DNA of 64,000 bases from Pseudomonas sp. SID14000 (GTDB lineage Bacteria; Pseudomonadota; Gammaproteobacteria; Pseudomonadales; Pseudomonadaceae): positions 186,001 to 250,000 of the forward strand of contig NZ_NFZQ01000001.1 of NCBI RefSeq assembly GCF_002165135.1, in the 5' to 3' direction. Position 1 is the stretch's first letter; each line of letters begins with the position of its first letter. Made by a program: the position numbers and the translations under genes. The notes under the pieces were generated by a model. That model had not been told where the DNA came from. It did not search any database and saw only the letters and a program-made list of their open reading frames with translations. This document shows, one piece after another, positions 9,047 to 17,165 of the stretch.

Positions 9047-10125
9047 TGAACCAGCCACTGCTTGTCACCGCTACGCAAAAGGCCGGGCCACGCCTAACCC
9101 TGGCCATCGGCGCCGTCGTCGTCCTGCTGCTGGTAGCCCTGCCGCTGCTGTCGCTGCTGCCGGCGGACCATGCCCTGCAAGTGTCGGCCTATACCCTGAC
9201 CCTGGTCGGCAAGATCCTCTGCTACGCCATCGTCGCCCTGGCCCTGGACCTGGTCTGGGGCTACGCCGGGCTGCTATCGCTGGGCCACGGGCTGTTCTTC
9301 GCCCTCGGTGGCTACGCCATGGGCATGTACCTGATGCGCCAGGCCGCTGGTGACGGCCTGCCAGGGTTCATGACCTTCCTGTCGTGGAGCGAGCTGCCGT
9401 GGTACTGGGCTGGCACCCAGCATTTCGCCTGGGCCCTGTGCCTGGTGGTGCTGGCGCCCGGGCTGCTGGCGCTGGTGTTCGGCTGGTTTGCCTTCCGCTC
9501 GCGGATCAAGGGCGTGTACTTCTCGATCATGACCCAGGCCCTGACCTTCGCCGGCATGTTGCTGTTCTTCCGCAACGAAACCGGCTTTGGCGGCAACAAC
9601 GGCTTTACCAGCTTCCGCACCATCCTAGGCTTCGACATTGCCGCCCAAGGCACCCGCGCGGTGCTGTTCCTGCTCACCGTCGGCCTGCTGCTGGCCAGCC
9701 TGTACCTGTGCTGGCGCCTGACTAACAGCAAGTTCGGCCGCCTGCTCACTGCCGTGCGTGATGCCGAGAACCGCCTGATGTTCTGCGGCTACGACCCGCG
9801 TGGTTTCAAGTTGCTGGTATGGGTGCTCAGTGCCGTGCTATGCGGCCTGGCCGGCGCGCTGTACGTGCCGCAGGTGGGCATCATCAATCCCGGCGAGATG
9901 TCGCCGACCAACTCCATCGAAGCCGCCGTGTGGGTGGCCCTGGGCGGGCGCGGCACCTTGATCGGCCCGCTGCTCGGCGCCGGTCTGGTCAATGGCATGA
10001 AGAGCTGGTTCACCGTGGCCTTCCCGGAGTTCTGGCTGTTCTTCCTCGGCGCGCTGTTCATCCTCGTTACCCTGTACCTGCCCAAGGGTGTGGTCGGCCT
10101 GTTGAAGAAAAGGAGCCAGCCATGA
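9046..10125 (+). CDS. urtC: Urea ABC transporter permease UrtC
   Basis: This 359-residue LivM-type permease is the second channel subunit of the urea importer. It contains the LivM hallmark LDLVWGYAGLLSLGHGLFFALGG (about residues 65-90) and a cytoplasmic coupling region including AVRDAENRLMFCGYDPRGFKL. About 8-9 TM helices are seen. It is coupled on both sides: its ATG overlaps the urtB stop by one base and its stop overlaps the urtD start by four (ATGA). It pairs with UrtB and is energised by UrtD and UrtE. Confidence 0.94.
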   Translation: MNQPLLVTATQKAGPRLTLAIGAVVVLLLVALPLLSLLPADHALQVSAYTLTLVGKILCYAIVALALDLVWGYAGLLSLGHGLFFALGGYAMGMYLMRQAAGDGLPGFMTFLSWSELPWYWAGTQHFAWALCLVVLAPGLLALVFGWFAFRSRIKGVYFSIMTQALTFAGMLLFFRNETGFGGNNGFTSFRTILGFDIAAQGTRAVLFLLTVGLLLASLYLCWRLTNSKFGRLLTAVRDAENRLMFCGYDPRGFKLLVWVLSAVLCGLAGALYVPQVGIINPGEMSPTNSIEAAVWVALGGRGTLIGPLLGAGLVNGMKSWFTVAFPEFWLFFLGALFILVTLYLPKGVVGLLKKRSQP

Positions 10126-10979
10126 GAGGCGTGCCCCCGGTACACCCCGAATTCATGCTCGAACCGGTGTTCGACAACCTCGGCGCCGGCCGCGATGCCA
10201 TCGGCCTGGGCCACATTCGCAAGGCCGGCCTCGACACCCGCCACGGCACGGTGCTAAGCCTGGAAGACATCAGCGTCAGCTTCGATGGGTTCAAGGCGCT
10301 GAACACGCTGAACCTGTACATCGGAGTGGGCGAGCTGCGTTGCATCATCGGCCCAAACGGTGCCGGCAAGACCACGATGATGGATGTGATCACTGGCAAG
10401 ACCCGGCCCGACAGCGGCACGGCGTATTTCGGTGACACCCTCGACCTGACCCGCATGAGCGAATACCAGATCGCCCAGGCAGGCATTGGCCGCAAGTTCC
10501 AGAAGCCCACGGTGTTCGAGGCGCTGACGGTGTTCGAGAACCTGGAGCTGGCGCTGAAGACCGACAAGTCGGTATGGGCCAGCCTGGCAGCGCGCCTGGG
10601 CGGTGAGCAGCGTCAGCGCATCGAGGAGGTGCTGACTACCTTGCGCCTGTTGCCACTGGCCCAGCGCCAGGCGGGCTTGTTGTCGCACGGGCAGAAGCAG
10701 TTCCTGGAGATCGGCATGCTGCTGGTGCAGGAGCCGCAACTTCTGTTGCTGGACGAGCCGGTGGCGGGCATGACCGATGCCGAGACCGAGTTCACCGCCG
10801 AGCTGTTCAAAGGACTGGCTGGCAAGCATTCGCTGATGGTGGTGGAGCATGACATGGGGTTCGTCGGCAGCATTGCCGACCATGTGACCGTGCTGCACCA
10901 GGGCAGCGTGCTGGCGGAAGGGTCGCTGGAGCAGGTGCAGGCGGATGAGCGGGTGGTCGAGGTGTATCTGGGCCGCTAG
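10122..10979 (+). CDS. urtD: Urea ABC transporter ATPase UrtD
   Basis: The 285-residue LivG-type ATPase has Walker A GPNGAGKTT at residues 77-85, the signature LSHGQKQ and Walker B LLLLDEP. An N-terminal leader of about 45 residues precedes the ABC domain, longer than in LivG but usual for UrtD. The start at 10122 overlaps the urtC stop (ATGA), and AGGAG lies at 10111-10115. The serine-histidine change in the signature (LSHGQ instead of LSGGQ) is typical of UrtD. It is followed by a REP pair and then urtE. Confidence 0.94.
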   Translation: MRGVPPVHPEFMLEPVFDNLGAGRDAIGLGHIRKAGLDTRHGTVLSLEDISVSFDGFKALNTLNLYIGVGELRCIIGPNGAGKTTMMDVITGKTRPDSGTAYFGDTLDLTRMSEYQIAQAGIGRKFQKPTVFEALTVFENLELALKTDKSVWASLAARLGGEQRQRIEEVLTTLRLLPLAQRQAGLLSHGQKQFLEIGMLLVQEPQLLLLDEPVAGMTDAETEFTAELFKGLAGKHSLMVVEHDMGFVGSIADHVTVLHQGSVLAEGSLEQVQADERVVEVYLGR

Positions 10980-10990
10980 ACATGGATACC

Positions 10991-11099
10991 TGTGCCGGCC
11001 TCTTCGCGGGTAAACCCGCTCCCACAGGTACGGTACAGGCCTGAAGAGCTGCGCGGTCCTTGTGGGAGCGGGTTTACCCGCGAAAGGGCCGGCACAGGC
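10991..11099. repeat. Inverted pair of REP sequences between urtD and urtE
   Basis: Two facing REP copies (TGCCGGCCTCTTCGCGGG at left, the complementary GGGCCGGCACAGG at right) occupy the 145-bp gap between urtD and urtE. Confidence 0.92.
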
Positions 11100-11124
11100 A
11101 AAGCAGATTTCCCAGGAACCACAC

Positions 11125-11823
11125 ATGCTGAAAATCGACACCCTGCACCAGTACTACGGCGGCAGCCACATCCTCCGGGGCCTGTCCTTCGAAGCCAAGG
11201 TCGGCGAGGTCACCTGCCTACTGGGCCGCAACGGCGTGGGCAAGACCACCCTGCTGCGCTGCCTGATGGGCCTGGTCCCGGCCCGCGACGGCAGCATCGA
11301 ATGGGAAGGCAAGCCGATCACCAGCCTCAAGCCCCAGCAACGGGTCCACGCCGGCATCGCCTACGTGCCCCAAGGCCGCGAGATTTTCCCGCGCCTCACC
11401 GTCGAGGAAAACCTGCTGATGGGTCTGTCGCGCTTCCCCGCTCGTGAAGCACGGGAGGTACCGCCCTTCATCTACGAACTGTTCCCGGTGCTGGAACAGA
11501 TGAAACAACGCCGTGGCGGTGACCTGTCCGGGGGCCAGCAGCAACAGCTGGCCATCGGCCGCGCCCTGGCCAGCCGCCCGCGCTTGCTGATCCTGGACGA
11601 GCCCACCGAGGGCATCCAGCCTTCGGTCATCAAGGAAATTGGCGCAGTCATCCGCCGCCTGGCCGAGCGCGGCGACATGGCCATCCTGCTGGTGGAGCAG
11701 TTCTACGATTTCGCCGAGGAGTTGGCCGACCAGTATCTGGTGATGGCTCGTGGCGAGATCATCCAGCGGGGCCGTGGCGAAAACATGCAAGCCGAGAGTG
11801 TGCGCGGGCTGGTAACCATTTAA
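11125..11823 (+). CDS. urtE: Urea ABC transporter ATPase UrtE
   Basis: This 232-residue LivF-type ATPase has Walker A GRNGVGKTT at residues 34-42, signature LSGGQQQQLAIGRAL and Walker B LLILDEPTEG. YVPQGREIFPRLTVEEN is the Q-loop region typical of UrtE. It is the second ATPase of the urea importer. The start at 11125 has AGGAA at 11113-11117; upstream in-frame starts fall in the REP element and are not credible. The 145-bp gap to urtD is filled by a REP pair, so UrtE may be made at a different level from UrtD. Confidence 0.94.
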   Translation: MLKIDTLHQYYGGSHILRGLSFEAKVGEVTCLLGRNGVGKTTLLRCLMGLVPARDGSIEWEGKPITSLKPQQRVHAGIAYVPQGREIFPRLTVEENLLMGLSRFPAREAREVPPFIYELFPVLEQMKQRRGGDLSGGQQQQLAIGRALASRPRLLILDEPTEGIQPSVIKEIGAVIRRLAERGDMAILLVEQFYDFAEELADQYLVMARGEIIQRGRGENMQAESVRGLVTI

Positions 11824-11854
11824 TCTGCAAACAACGACCCTGCGAGACGCTGTC

Positions 11855-12370
11855 ATGAGTCATGAAATCCGCGACGCCCTGCCTGCCGATGTGCCGGGCA
11901 TCCTCGACATCTACAACGACGCTGTGCGCAACACCACGGCGATCTGGAACGAAACTCCGGTGGACCTGGCCAACCGCCAGGCCTGGTTCGACGCACGGGC
12001 GCAGCAGGGCTACCCGATCCTGGTGGCGGTGGATGGGAGTGGTGTGCTGGGCTATGCGTCGTTTGGCGACTGGCGGCCATTCGAGGGCTTTCGCAACACC
12101 GTTGAAAACTCGGTGTACATCCGTGGCGATCAGCGCGGCAAGGGATTGGGGCCGGTGCTGATGGCGGCGCTGGTCGAACGTGCACGCGAGTGTGGCAAGC
12201 ATGTGATGGTGGCGGCCATCGAGAGCGGCAATGCAGCGTCGGTGCGCCTGCATGAGCGGCTGGGCTTCGTGGTGACCGGGCAGATGCCGCAGGTGGGGGT
12301 GAAGTTCGGCCGGTGGCTGGATTTGACCTTCATGCAGCTGGTGCTTAACCCCGGTGCCGAGCCAAGCTGA
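11855..12370 (+). CDS. GNAT N-acetyltransferase, phosphinothricin/methionine-sulfoximine type
   Basis: The 171-residue protein is a GNAT acetyltransferase of the Pat/Bar group. It starts IRDALPADVPGILDIYNDAV, carries WNETPVDLANRQAWFDAR, the strand-pair GYASFGDWRPFEGFRNTVENSVYI and the acetyl-CoA loop RGKGLG. Its nearest characterised relative by pattern is P. aeruginosa PA4866, which acetylates methionine sulfoximine and sulfone and lies among urease genes. Here it follows urtE by 31 bp, so the link with urea and nitrogen genes is kept. The substrate is inferred from family resemblance only. Confidence 0.85.
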   Translation: MSHEIRDALPADVPGILDIYNDAVRNTTAIWNETPVDLANRQAWFDARAQQGYPILVAVDGSGVLGYASFGDWRPFEGFRNTVENSVYIRGDQRGKGLGPVLMAALVERARECGKHVMVAAIESGNAASVRLHERLGFVVTGQMPQVGVKFGRWLDLTFMQLVLNPGAEPS

Positions 12371-12380
12371 ATCTGATTTT

Positions 12381-12487
12381 GCCGGTACTGGCCTCTTCGC
12401 GGGTAAACCCGCTCCCACAGGTACTGCACACATATCAGGGATCGTGCGATTCCTGTGGGAGCGGGTTTACCCGCGAAGAGGCCGGGC
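12381..12487. repeat. Inverted pair of REP sequences
   Basis: Facing copies (GCCGGTACTGGCCTCTTCGC at left, complementary GCGAAGAGGCCGGGCC at right) lie between the convergent GNAT and cbpM genes. Confidence 0.9.
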
Positions 12488-12496
12488 CTGCAAACC

Positions 12497-12802
12497 TCAT
12501 ATCTGGGTAAACCTGCCCAACCTCTGCCTCAGCATGCTGTTCTCGCTGCGCAACTGCTGCACTTCCTCCAACAGCTCCAGCGCCAGCGCCACGCCTTCCC
12601 ACTCCAGCTCAAGCTCCTGATGCAGCTTCGCTGCACGCCTGGCCAATAACGGCGCCTGATCGTCGAACAACCAATCCTCCGGCGTTCGCCCGGAAGGTTC
12701 GACAATGCCGTGCTCGACGATCTCGATCACGCAGTCAGCCGTGATATCAGCCTCCTGACACAAAGTACGCATGTCCAGTTGAACGATCAGGGTGCTGCTC
12801 AT
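12497..12802 (-). CDS. cbpM: Chaperone modulator CbpM
   Basis: The 101-residue protein matches CbpM: an N-terminal MerR-like helix-turn-helix region (ITADCVIEIVEHGIVEPSG) and a C-terminal coiled coil (about residues 58-95, LHQELELEWEGVALALELLEEVQQL region). CbpM binds the J-domain of CbpA and inhibits its co-chaperone and DNA-binding activities. It lies directly downstream of cbpA. Two starts are possible: a GTG at 12808 overlapping the cbpA stop and an ATG at 12802. GGAG is 9 nt before the ATG and only 3 nt before the GTG, so the ATG was chosen. Confidence 0.88.
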   Translation of the reverse strand: MSSTLIVQLDMRTLCQEADITADCVIEIVEHGIVEPSGRTPEDWLFDDQAPLLARRAAKLHQELELEWEGVALALELLEEVQQLRSENSMLRQRLGRFTQI

Positions 12803-12804
12803 GA

Positions 12805-13758
12805 TCACTTACTCCATTGTGTCCTCGGGTTGAACGCCGCCTTCTCGGAAAGCTTGGTCCACAGTTCGCGGGCAGACTCGTCGGATGCTGGCGGCATGAC
12901 CACTTTCAGTTGCGCATAAAGGTTGCCGCGCTCGCCGCTCTTGTTGGCCAGGCCCTTGCCCGGTACCCGTAGACGCTGGCCGCTCTGGCTGTCGGGGCGG
13001 ATGGTGAGGTTGATCTTGCCGTCCAGGGTCGGCACCGCCACCTTGGCGCCCAGGGCAGCCTCCCACGGTGCCAGCGGCACGGTGATGATAAGGTCATGAC
13101 CTTCGACATCGAAGAGCGGGTGCGGTGCCATGCGAATGGTCAGGAACAGGTCGCCATTGGCCCCGCCGCCACTGCCTGGCGCGCCCTGCCCCTTGAGACG
13201 GATGCGCTCGCCGTCGGTCACCCCGGCCGGAATCTTCACGTTCAGGGTCTTGGTAGTGAAACCGGTGCGCTGGCCCATGGCATTGGTTTGCGGCACCTGG
13301 AAGCTGATCTGTTTGGACTCCTTTTTCAGGGTCTCTTCAAGGAACACCGCCAGTTCAAGCTCCACGTCCTGCCCCCGCCTGCCAGCACTGCGTTGCTGTT
13401 GCCGGCCACCACCGAAAGGGTTGCCGCCCCGACCACCGAAGATCGAGCTGAAAAAGTCGGAGAAATCACCGCCTTCGAAGCCGCCGCCACCGCCACGGCT
13501 TTCCCAGCCCGGTGGTGCCTGGAACGGCCGGCCATGCTGGCCGCCGTACTTGCGGATTTCGTCGAACTCGGCACGTTTCTGCGCGTCACCCAGCACTTCG
13601 TAGGCCTCGTTGGCCTCCTTGAATTTTTCCTCGGCGTCGCGCTCCTTGCTGACATCGGGGTGATACTTGCGTGCCAGCTTGCGGTACGCGGCCTTGATCG
13701 CCTTGTCGTCCGCCGTGGGCTCTACGCCGAGTATCTTGTAATAGTCTTTGAAGTCCAT
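12805..13758 (-). CDS. cbpA: Curved DNA-binding co-chaperone CbpA (DnaJ family)
   Basis: The 317-residue class II J-protein has an N-terminal J-domain (residues 5-70) with the catalytic HPD in KYHPDVS, a Gly/Phe-rich linker (about 85-125, [24 protein letters not shown] region) and two C-terminal substrate-binding beta domains. It lacks the zinc-finger of DnaJ. CbpA stimulates DnaK and also binds curved DNA in the nucleoid. It is transcribed with cbpM (2-bp gap or overlap) and divergently from a YegD-like Hsp70. A sigma-32-like promoter lies 38 bp upstream. Confidence 0.93.
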   Translation of the reverse strand: MDFKDYYKILGVEPTADDKAIKAAYRKLARKYHPDVSKERDAEEKFKEANEAYEVLGDAQKRAEFDEIRKYGGQHGRPFQAPPGWESRGGGGGFEGGDFSDFFSSIFGGRGGNPFGGGRQQQRSAGRRGQDVELELAVFLEETLKKESKQISFQVPQTNAMGQRTGFTTKTLNVKIPAGVTDGERIRLKGQGAPGSGGGANGDLFLTIRMAPHPLFDVEGHDLIITVPLAPWEAALGAKVAVPTLDGKINLTIRPDSQSGQRLRVPGKGLANKSGERGNLYAQLKVVMPPASDESARELWTKLSEKAAFNPRTQWSK

Positions 13759-13795
13759 CTATGGATCACCAATGTGAATGTGCGTGTTGCAAGAG

Positions 13796-13824
13796 AAGAT
13801 AGGGGTCAAGCATAGCCTTTCAAG
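13796..13824 (-). promoter_or_regulatory. Sigma-32 (heat-shock) promoter candidate for cbpA-cbpM
   Basis: Read on the minus strand: CTTGAAA (13824-13818), a 12-bp spacer, then CCCCTATCTT (13805-13796). This agrees with the RpoH consensus CTTGAAA-N11-16-CCCCATnT at nearly every position. Expected start of transcription is about 30 bp before cbpA. Confidence 0.75.
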
Positions 13825-13922
13825 AGCGCCTTGGGTTTGCTCCATGGCAGACGACCGGTCTTGATTCTGTAGCCAACTGGCATACACTGCGCGGCCGTTT
13901 TGCCTCCGGAAGCTCATTCCCC

Positions 13923-15194
13923 ATGTCTGACCTATCCCCGGCCCGTGCCTTGGGCATCGACTTTGGCACCTCCAACTCCACGGTCGGCTGGCACCGCCCC
14001 GGCGTCGAGTCGCTGATTGCCCTGGAAGACGGCAAGATCACCTTGCCCTCGGTGGTGTTCTTCAACATCGAGGAGCGTCGCCCGGTATATGGCCGCCTGG
14101 CGCTGCACGAGTACCTGGAAGGCTACGAAGGCCGCCTGATGCGCTCGCTGAAAAGCCTGTTGGGTTCCAAGCTGATCAAGCACGACACCAGCGTGCTGGG
14201 CAGCGCCCTGCCGTTCAAAGACCTGCTGAGCATGTTCATCGGCGAGCTGAAAAAGCGCGCCGAGGCAGCTGCCGGCCGCGAGTTCGACCAGGTGGTACTG
14301 GGCCGCCCGGTGTTCTTCGTCGACGAAGACCCGGCCGCCGACCAGGAAGCCGAAGACACCCTGGCCGAAGTGGCGCGCAAGATCGGCTTCAAGGACGTGT
14401 CGTTCCAGTACGAACCGATTGCCGCGGCGTTCGACTACGAGTCGGGCATCAGCCGTGAAGAGCTGGTGCTGATCGTCGACATCGGTGGTGGTACCTCGGA
14501 CTTCACCCTGATCCGCCTGTCGCCCGAGCGCCATCTGGTCGCTGAGCGCCAGAGCGACATCCTCGCCACCGGCGGTGTACACATCGGCGGTACCGACTTC
14601 GACAAGCAGCTGAGCCTGCAAGGCGTGATGCCGCTGTTCGGCTACGGCAGCCGTATGAAGAGCGGCGCGCTGATGCCGACCAGTTACCACCTCAACCTCG
14701 CCACCTGGCACACCATCAATGCCCTGTACTCGCAGAAGTCGCAACTGGCGCTGGGCAGCATGCGTTATGACATTGAGGACACGCTGGGCATCGACCGCCT
14801 GTTCAAGCTGATCGAAGAGCGTGCTGGGCACTGGTTGGCGATGGAAGTGGAGGCCAGCAAGATCGAGCTGACCGAGCAGCAGAGCCGCCACGTCGACCTC
14901 GGCCGCATCGAACGCGGGCTAGGCGTGGACCTGTCACGGGCGCTATTCGAGGGGGCTATCGAAGGGTTGCTGGAGCGGGTGCGTGGTAGCGTGAGCGAAC
15001 TGCTGGCCAAGGCTGGAGTGAGCGAAACACAGGTCGATACGGTGTTCTTCACCGGCGGTTCCAGCGGGATTCCGGCGCTGCGCAACAGCGTGTCGGCGAT
15101 GCTACCGAATGCGCGTCATGTGGAAGGCAACATCTTTGGCAGCATTGGCAGCGGGCTGGCCATCGAGGCGCGCAAGCGCTACGGCGTAGCCTGA
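13923..15194 (+). CDS. Hsp70 family protein, YegD-like
   Basis: The 423-residue protein has the actin-like ATPase fold of Hsp70: phosphate 1 motif GIDFGTSNS (residues 11-19), phosphate 2 DIGGGTSDF, adenosine motif FTGGSSGIPALR. It ends about where the nucleotide-binding domain ends and lacks the substrate-binding and lid domains of DnaK, as YegD does. It is a putative chaperone whose clients are unknown. It is divergent from cbpA-cbpM, so the three genes form a small chaperone block. A possible promoter is TTGATT (13861-13866) with TACACT (13883-13888), spacer 16. Confidence 0.88.
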   Translation: MSDLSPARALGIDFGTSNSTVGWHRPGVESLIALEDGKITLPSVVFFNIEERRPVYGRLALHEYLEGYEGRLMRSLKSLLGSKLIKHDTSVLGSALPFKDLLSMFIGELKKRAEAAAGREFDQVVLGRPVFFVDEDPAADQEAEDTLAEVARKIGFKDVSFQYEPIAAAFDYESGISREELVLIVDIGGGTSDFTLIRLSPERHLVAERQSDILATGGVHIGGTDFDKQLSLQGVMPLFGYGSRMKSGALMPTSYHLNLATWHTINALYSQKSQLALGSMRYDIEDTLGIDRLFKLIEERAGHWLAMEVEASKIELTEQQSRHVDLGRIERGLGVDLSRALFEGAIEGLLERVRGSVSELLAKAGVSETQVDTVFFTGGSSGIPALRNSVSAMLPNARHVEGNIFGSIGSGLAIEARKRYGVA

Positions 15195-15206
15195 GCCATC
15201 CCGTTT

Positions 15207-15256
15207 ACCAGTACCGGCCTCTTCGCGGGTAAACCCGCGGAGAGGCCGGTACTGGT
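15207..15256. terminator. REP-derived bidirectional hairpin
   Basis: A single long palindrome (ACCAGTACCGGCCTCTTCGC ... GGAGAGGCCGGTACTGGT) lies between the convergent yegD-like gene and the AI-2E gene. It is a REP inverted pair with the central spacer lost and probably ends transcription from both sides, although T-runs are short. Confidence 0.65.
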
Positions 15257-15266
15257 CAATAAAGAA

Positions 15267-16274
15267 TCAGACCAGTTCGGCCCGCTTCAGCTCACTCTTC
15301 AGGTAGGCATAATAGATCGGCCCCGCCACCACCCCCGGCAGCCCGAACGCCGCCTCGAACACCAGCATCGCCAGCAGCAATTCCCACGACTTGGCACTGA
15401 TCTGCCCGCCCACGATCCGCGCGTTGAGGAAGTACTCGACCTTGTGGATGACGATCAGGTAACCCAGCGCCGCTGCCGCCACCCAGATCGACAGCGACAG
15501 GCCGACGATAGTGATGAGGGTATTCGACATCAGGTTGCCGATCACCGGCAGCAGGCCCAGCAGGAAGGTCAGCACGATCAGCGTCTTGGTCAGCGGCAGG
15601 TGCACGTCGAACATCGGCAGCACCACGGCCAGGAAGATGCCGGTGAAGGTGGTGTTGAGCAGCGAAATCTTGATCTGCGCGAAGACGATGTTGCGAAACG
15701 CCTGCACCAGCAGGCTCAGGCGCTCGAACAGCGCCGCCGCCAGCGGCTTGCGCCGGGATATGTCGGGGATGCGCTGCAAGGCGACGATGGCGCCCAGGAT
15801 CATGCCGATCAACAGGGTGACGAACATGTGCGCCATGCCCTTGCCCACCAGTTGCAGGTCACTCAGGTGGCTCTTGATCCAGTCACCGATGGCCACCTTG
15901 AACTCCGCTGCACTGGCCGGCAGGTAGCCTTCGATGAACGGCGGCAACTGCCCACGGGCGCGCTCCACCAGGGCCATGAACTTGTCTAGCGATGCACCGG
16001 GGTTTTCCGCCTCGTGCAGCAGGAAGCTGAAGGCACCGGCAAACAGCAGGGTCAGGGTACTCACCACCAACGTGCCGAGCAGCGCCACAGCCAGCCAACG
16101 GGCGCGCTGCCCGGCGAGCAGCGGCTGCAGCCGCGGCGTGAGCATGTTGACCAGCTCGAACACCAGCAAGCCGGCCAGCAGGCTCGGCAGCAATTTCATG
16201 GGCAACGCCAGCAACAAGCCGGCAAACACGATGATCCAGCTGGCCAGGGTGACCTGGCGGGGGGTGAAGGTCAT
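15267..16274 (-). CDS. AI-2E/PerM family transporter
   Basis: The 335-residue integral membrane protein has about 8 TM helices (ASWIIVFAGLLLALPMKLLP at 10-30, then others to the C-terminus) and the family's conserved end (IYYAYLKSEL). PerM/YdiK/TqsA proteins are assigned roles in autoinducer-2 export, sodium/proton exchange or unknown substrates; nothing in the sequence decides between them. It is transcribed towards the REP hairpin shared with the yegD-like gene and stands alone. Confidence 0.82.
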   Translation of the reverse strand: MTFTPRQVTLASWIIVFAGLLLALPMKLLPSLLAGLLVFELVNMLTPRLQPLLAGQRARWLAVALLGTLVVSTLTLLFAGAFSFLLHEAENPGASLDKFMALVERARGQLPPFIEGYLPASAAEFKVAIGDWIKSHLSDLQLVGKGMAHMFVTLLIGMILGAIVALQRIPDISRRKPLAAALFERLSLLVQAFRNIVFAQIKISLLNTTFTGIFLAVVLPMFDVHLPLTKTLIVLTFLLGLLPVIGNLMSNTLITIVGLSLSIWVAAAALGYLIVIHKVEYFLNARIVGGQISAKSWELLLAMLVFEAAFGLPGVVAGPIYYAYLKSELKRAELV

Positions 16275-16345
16275 ACAGCCTCAACGGCAGACAACGGGAA
16301 AGACCCGCAGTCTGCCAGCCTTACGCCTGCAGGCATAGGCGCAGG

Positions 16346-16633
16346 TCATTTCTTCTTCAGGCAGTCGCTCATGAACGCTTTGCGCTCGTCGCCCTTCAGG
16401 GCCTTGGTGGTGGCGTCGGCGTTGCAGGTTTTCATCTTCTCTTGCTGGGTTTGTGGCACGTCCTTCTTCAGGCAGATACTCATGAAGGCTTTGCGCTCAT
16501 CGCCCTTGAGGGCCTTGGCGGTGGCATCGGCGTTGCAGGTTTTCATCTTTTCCTGCTGCGCGGTATTGGCGGCGAAGCCTTGGGCGCTGAACAACACCGC
16601 CAACACCAGTAAGGGGATTTGCAGCACTTTCAT
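16346..16633 (-). CDS. psiF: PsiF repeat protein
   Basis: The 95-residue exported protein has a signal peptide of about 21 residues (MKVLQIPLLVLAVLFSAQGFA) and two near-identical PsiF repeats, each with QQEKMKTCNADAT and KALKGDERKAFMS-CLKK. Each repeat has two Cys that probably form a disulfide. PsiF is induced by phosphate starvation in E. coli; its function is unknown. The start at 16633 has AGGAGA 7 nt upstream; the ORF extends further without a ribosome site. I see no Pho box upstream, only a possible -10 TACACT on the minus strand near 16680. Confidence 0.88.
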   Translation of the reverse strand: MKVLQIPLLVLAVLFSAQGFAANTAQQEKMKTCNADATAKALKGDERKAFMSICLKKDVPQTQQEKMKTCNADATTKALKGDERKAFMSDCLKKK

Positions 16634-16696
16634 GGAGTAGTCTCCTTGGCTCCGCGCCCGATGCGCGGGGGTCGAGCTGAGTGTAGCCAAGAATTC

Positions 16697-16815
16697 TCAA
16701 CGCCCTGCCCGTGCCTGGCGGCGATATTGCGCGGGCGTGCACTGGGCCTGGCGCTGGAACATGGCGATGAACGCCGAGGCGTTGCTATAGCCAGCGGGCG
16801 GTTTTCCCCGGGCCT
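16697..16815 (-). pseudogene. C-terminal remnant of an AraC-family regulator
   Basis: On the minus strand the last 33 codons read PAGYSNASAFIAMFQRQAQC then TPAQYRRQARAGR and stop at 16697. This is the second helix-turn-helix of an AraC regulator (GY-x3-SAF-x3-FxR-x4-TPxxYR). Nothing upstream continues the protein; the frame runs into a palindromic repeat at about 16833. The rest of the gene has been lost. Confidence 0.75.
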
Positions 16816-16832
16816 GAGGACATGCCCCAGCC

Positions 16833-16931
16833 CCTGTAGGAGCAGCCTTGCGCTGCAAAGAGGGCATCACTGCCAGAGCAATTCATTTGGCCACACTGGC
16901 CTTTTCGCTGCACAAGGCTGCTCCTACAAGG
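16833..16931. repeat. Inverted repeat of the GTAGGAGCAGCCTTG family
   Basis: Left copy CCTGTAGGAGCAGCCTTGCG and right copy in reverse complement (CGCTGCACAAGGCTGCTCCTA). A second REP-like family, also seen at 23405-23490. It separates the AraC and EamA remnants. Confidence 0.85.
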
Positions 16932-16998
16932 ACCGAGCTCGCTGCCCGATCGCCGCAAACAGACAGGCAGCCAATCCGCCTTGCCGAGAACCGGCTAC

Positions 16999-17165
16999 AT
17001 GAACTACCTGTTCCCCTTGACCGCCATCCTCATCTGGGCCGGCAACACCGTGGTCACCAAGATGTCCGCCGGTGCCCCCCGCCGAGATCGGCTTCTACCG
17101 CTGGCTGCTGGCCGTGCACCGCCTGGGCCCAAGCCGTACCACGCTGTTCTTCAACCTGCTGCCGC
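16999..17165 (+). pseudogene. Decayed EamA-family (DMT) transporter
   Basis: The frame starts MNYLFPLTAILIWAGNTVVT, the normal first TM helix of an EamA transporter. It shifts by one at a run of six C (17075-17080) into VPPAEIGFYRWLLA, the expected next segment. It then jumps directly to LGPSRTTLFFNLLPL, which belongs near the C-terminus of such proteins. So the gene has a frameshift and a large internal deletion, and it ends against the lipase stop. It was probably once divergent from the AraC-type regulator. Confidence 0.75.
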
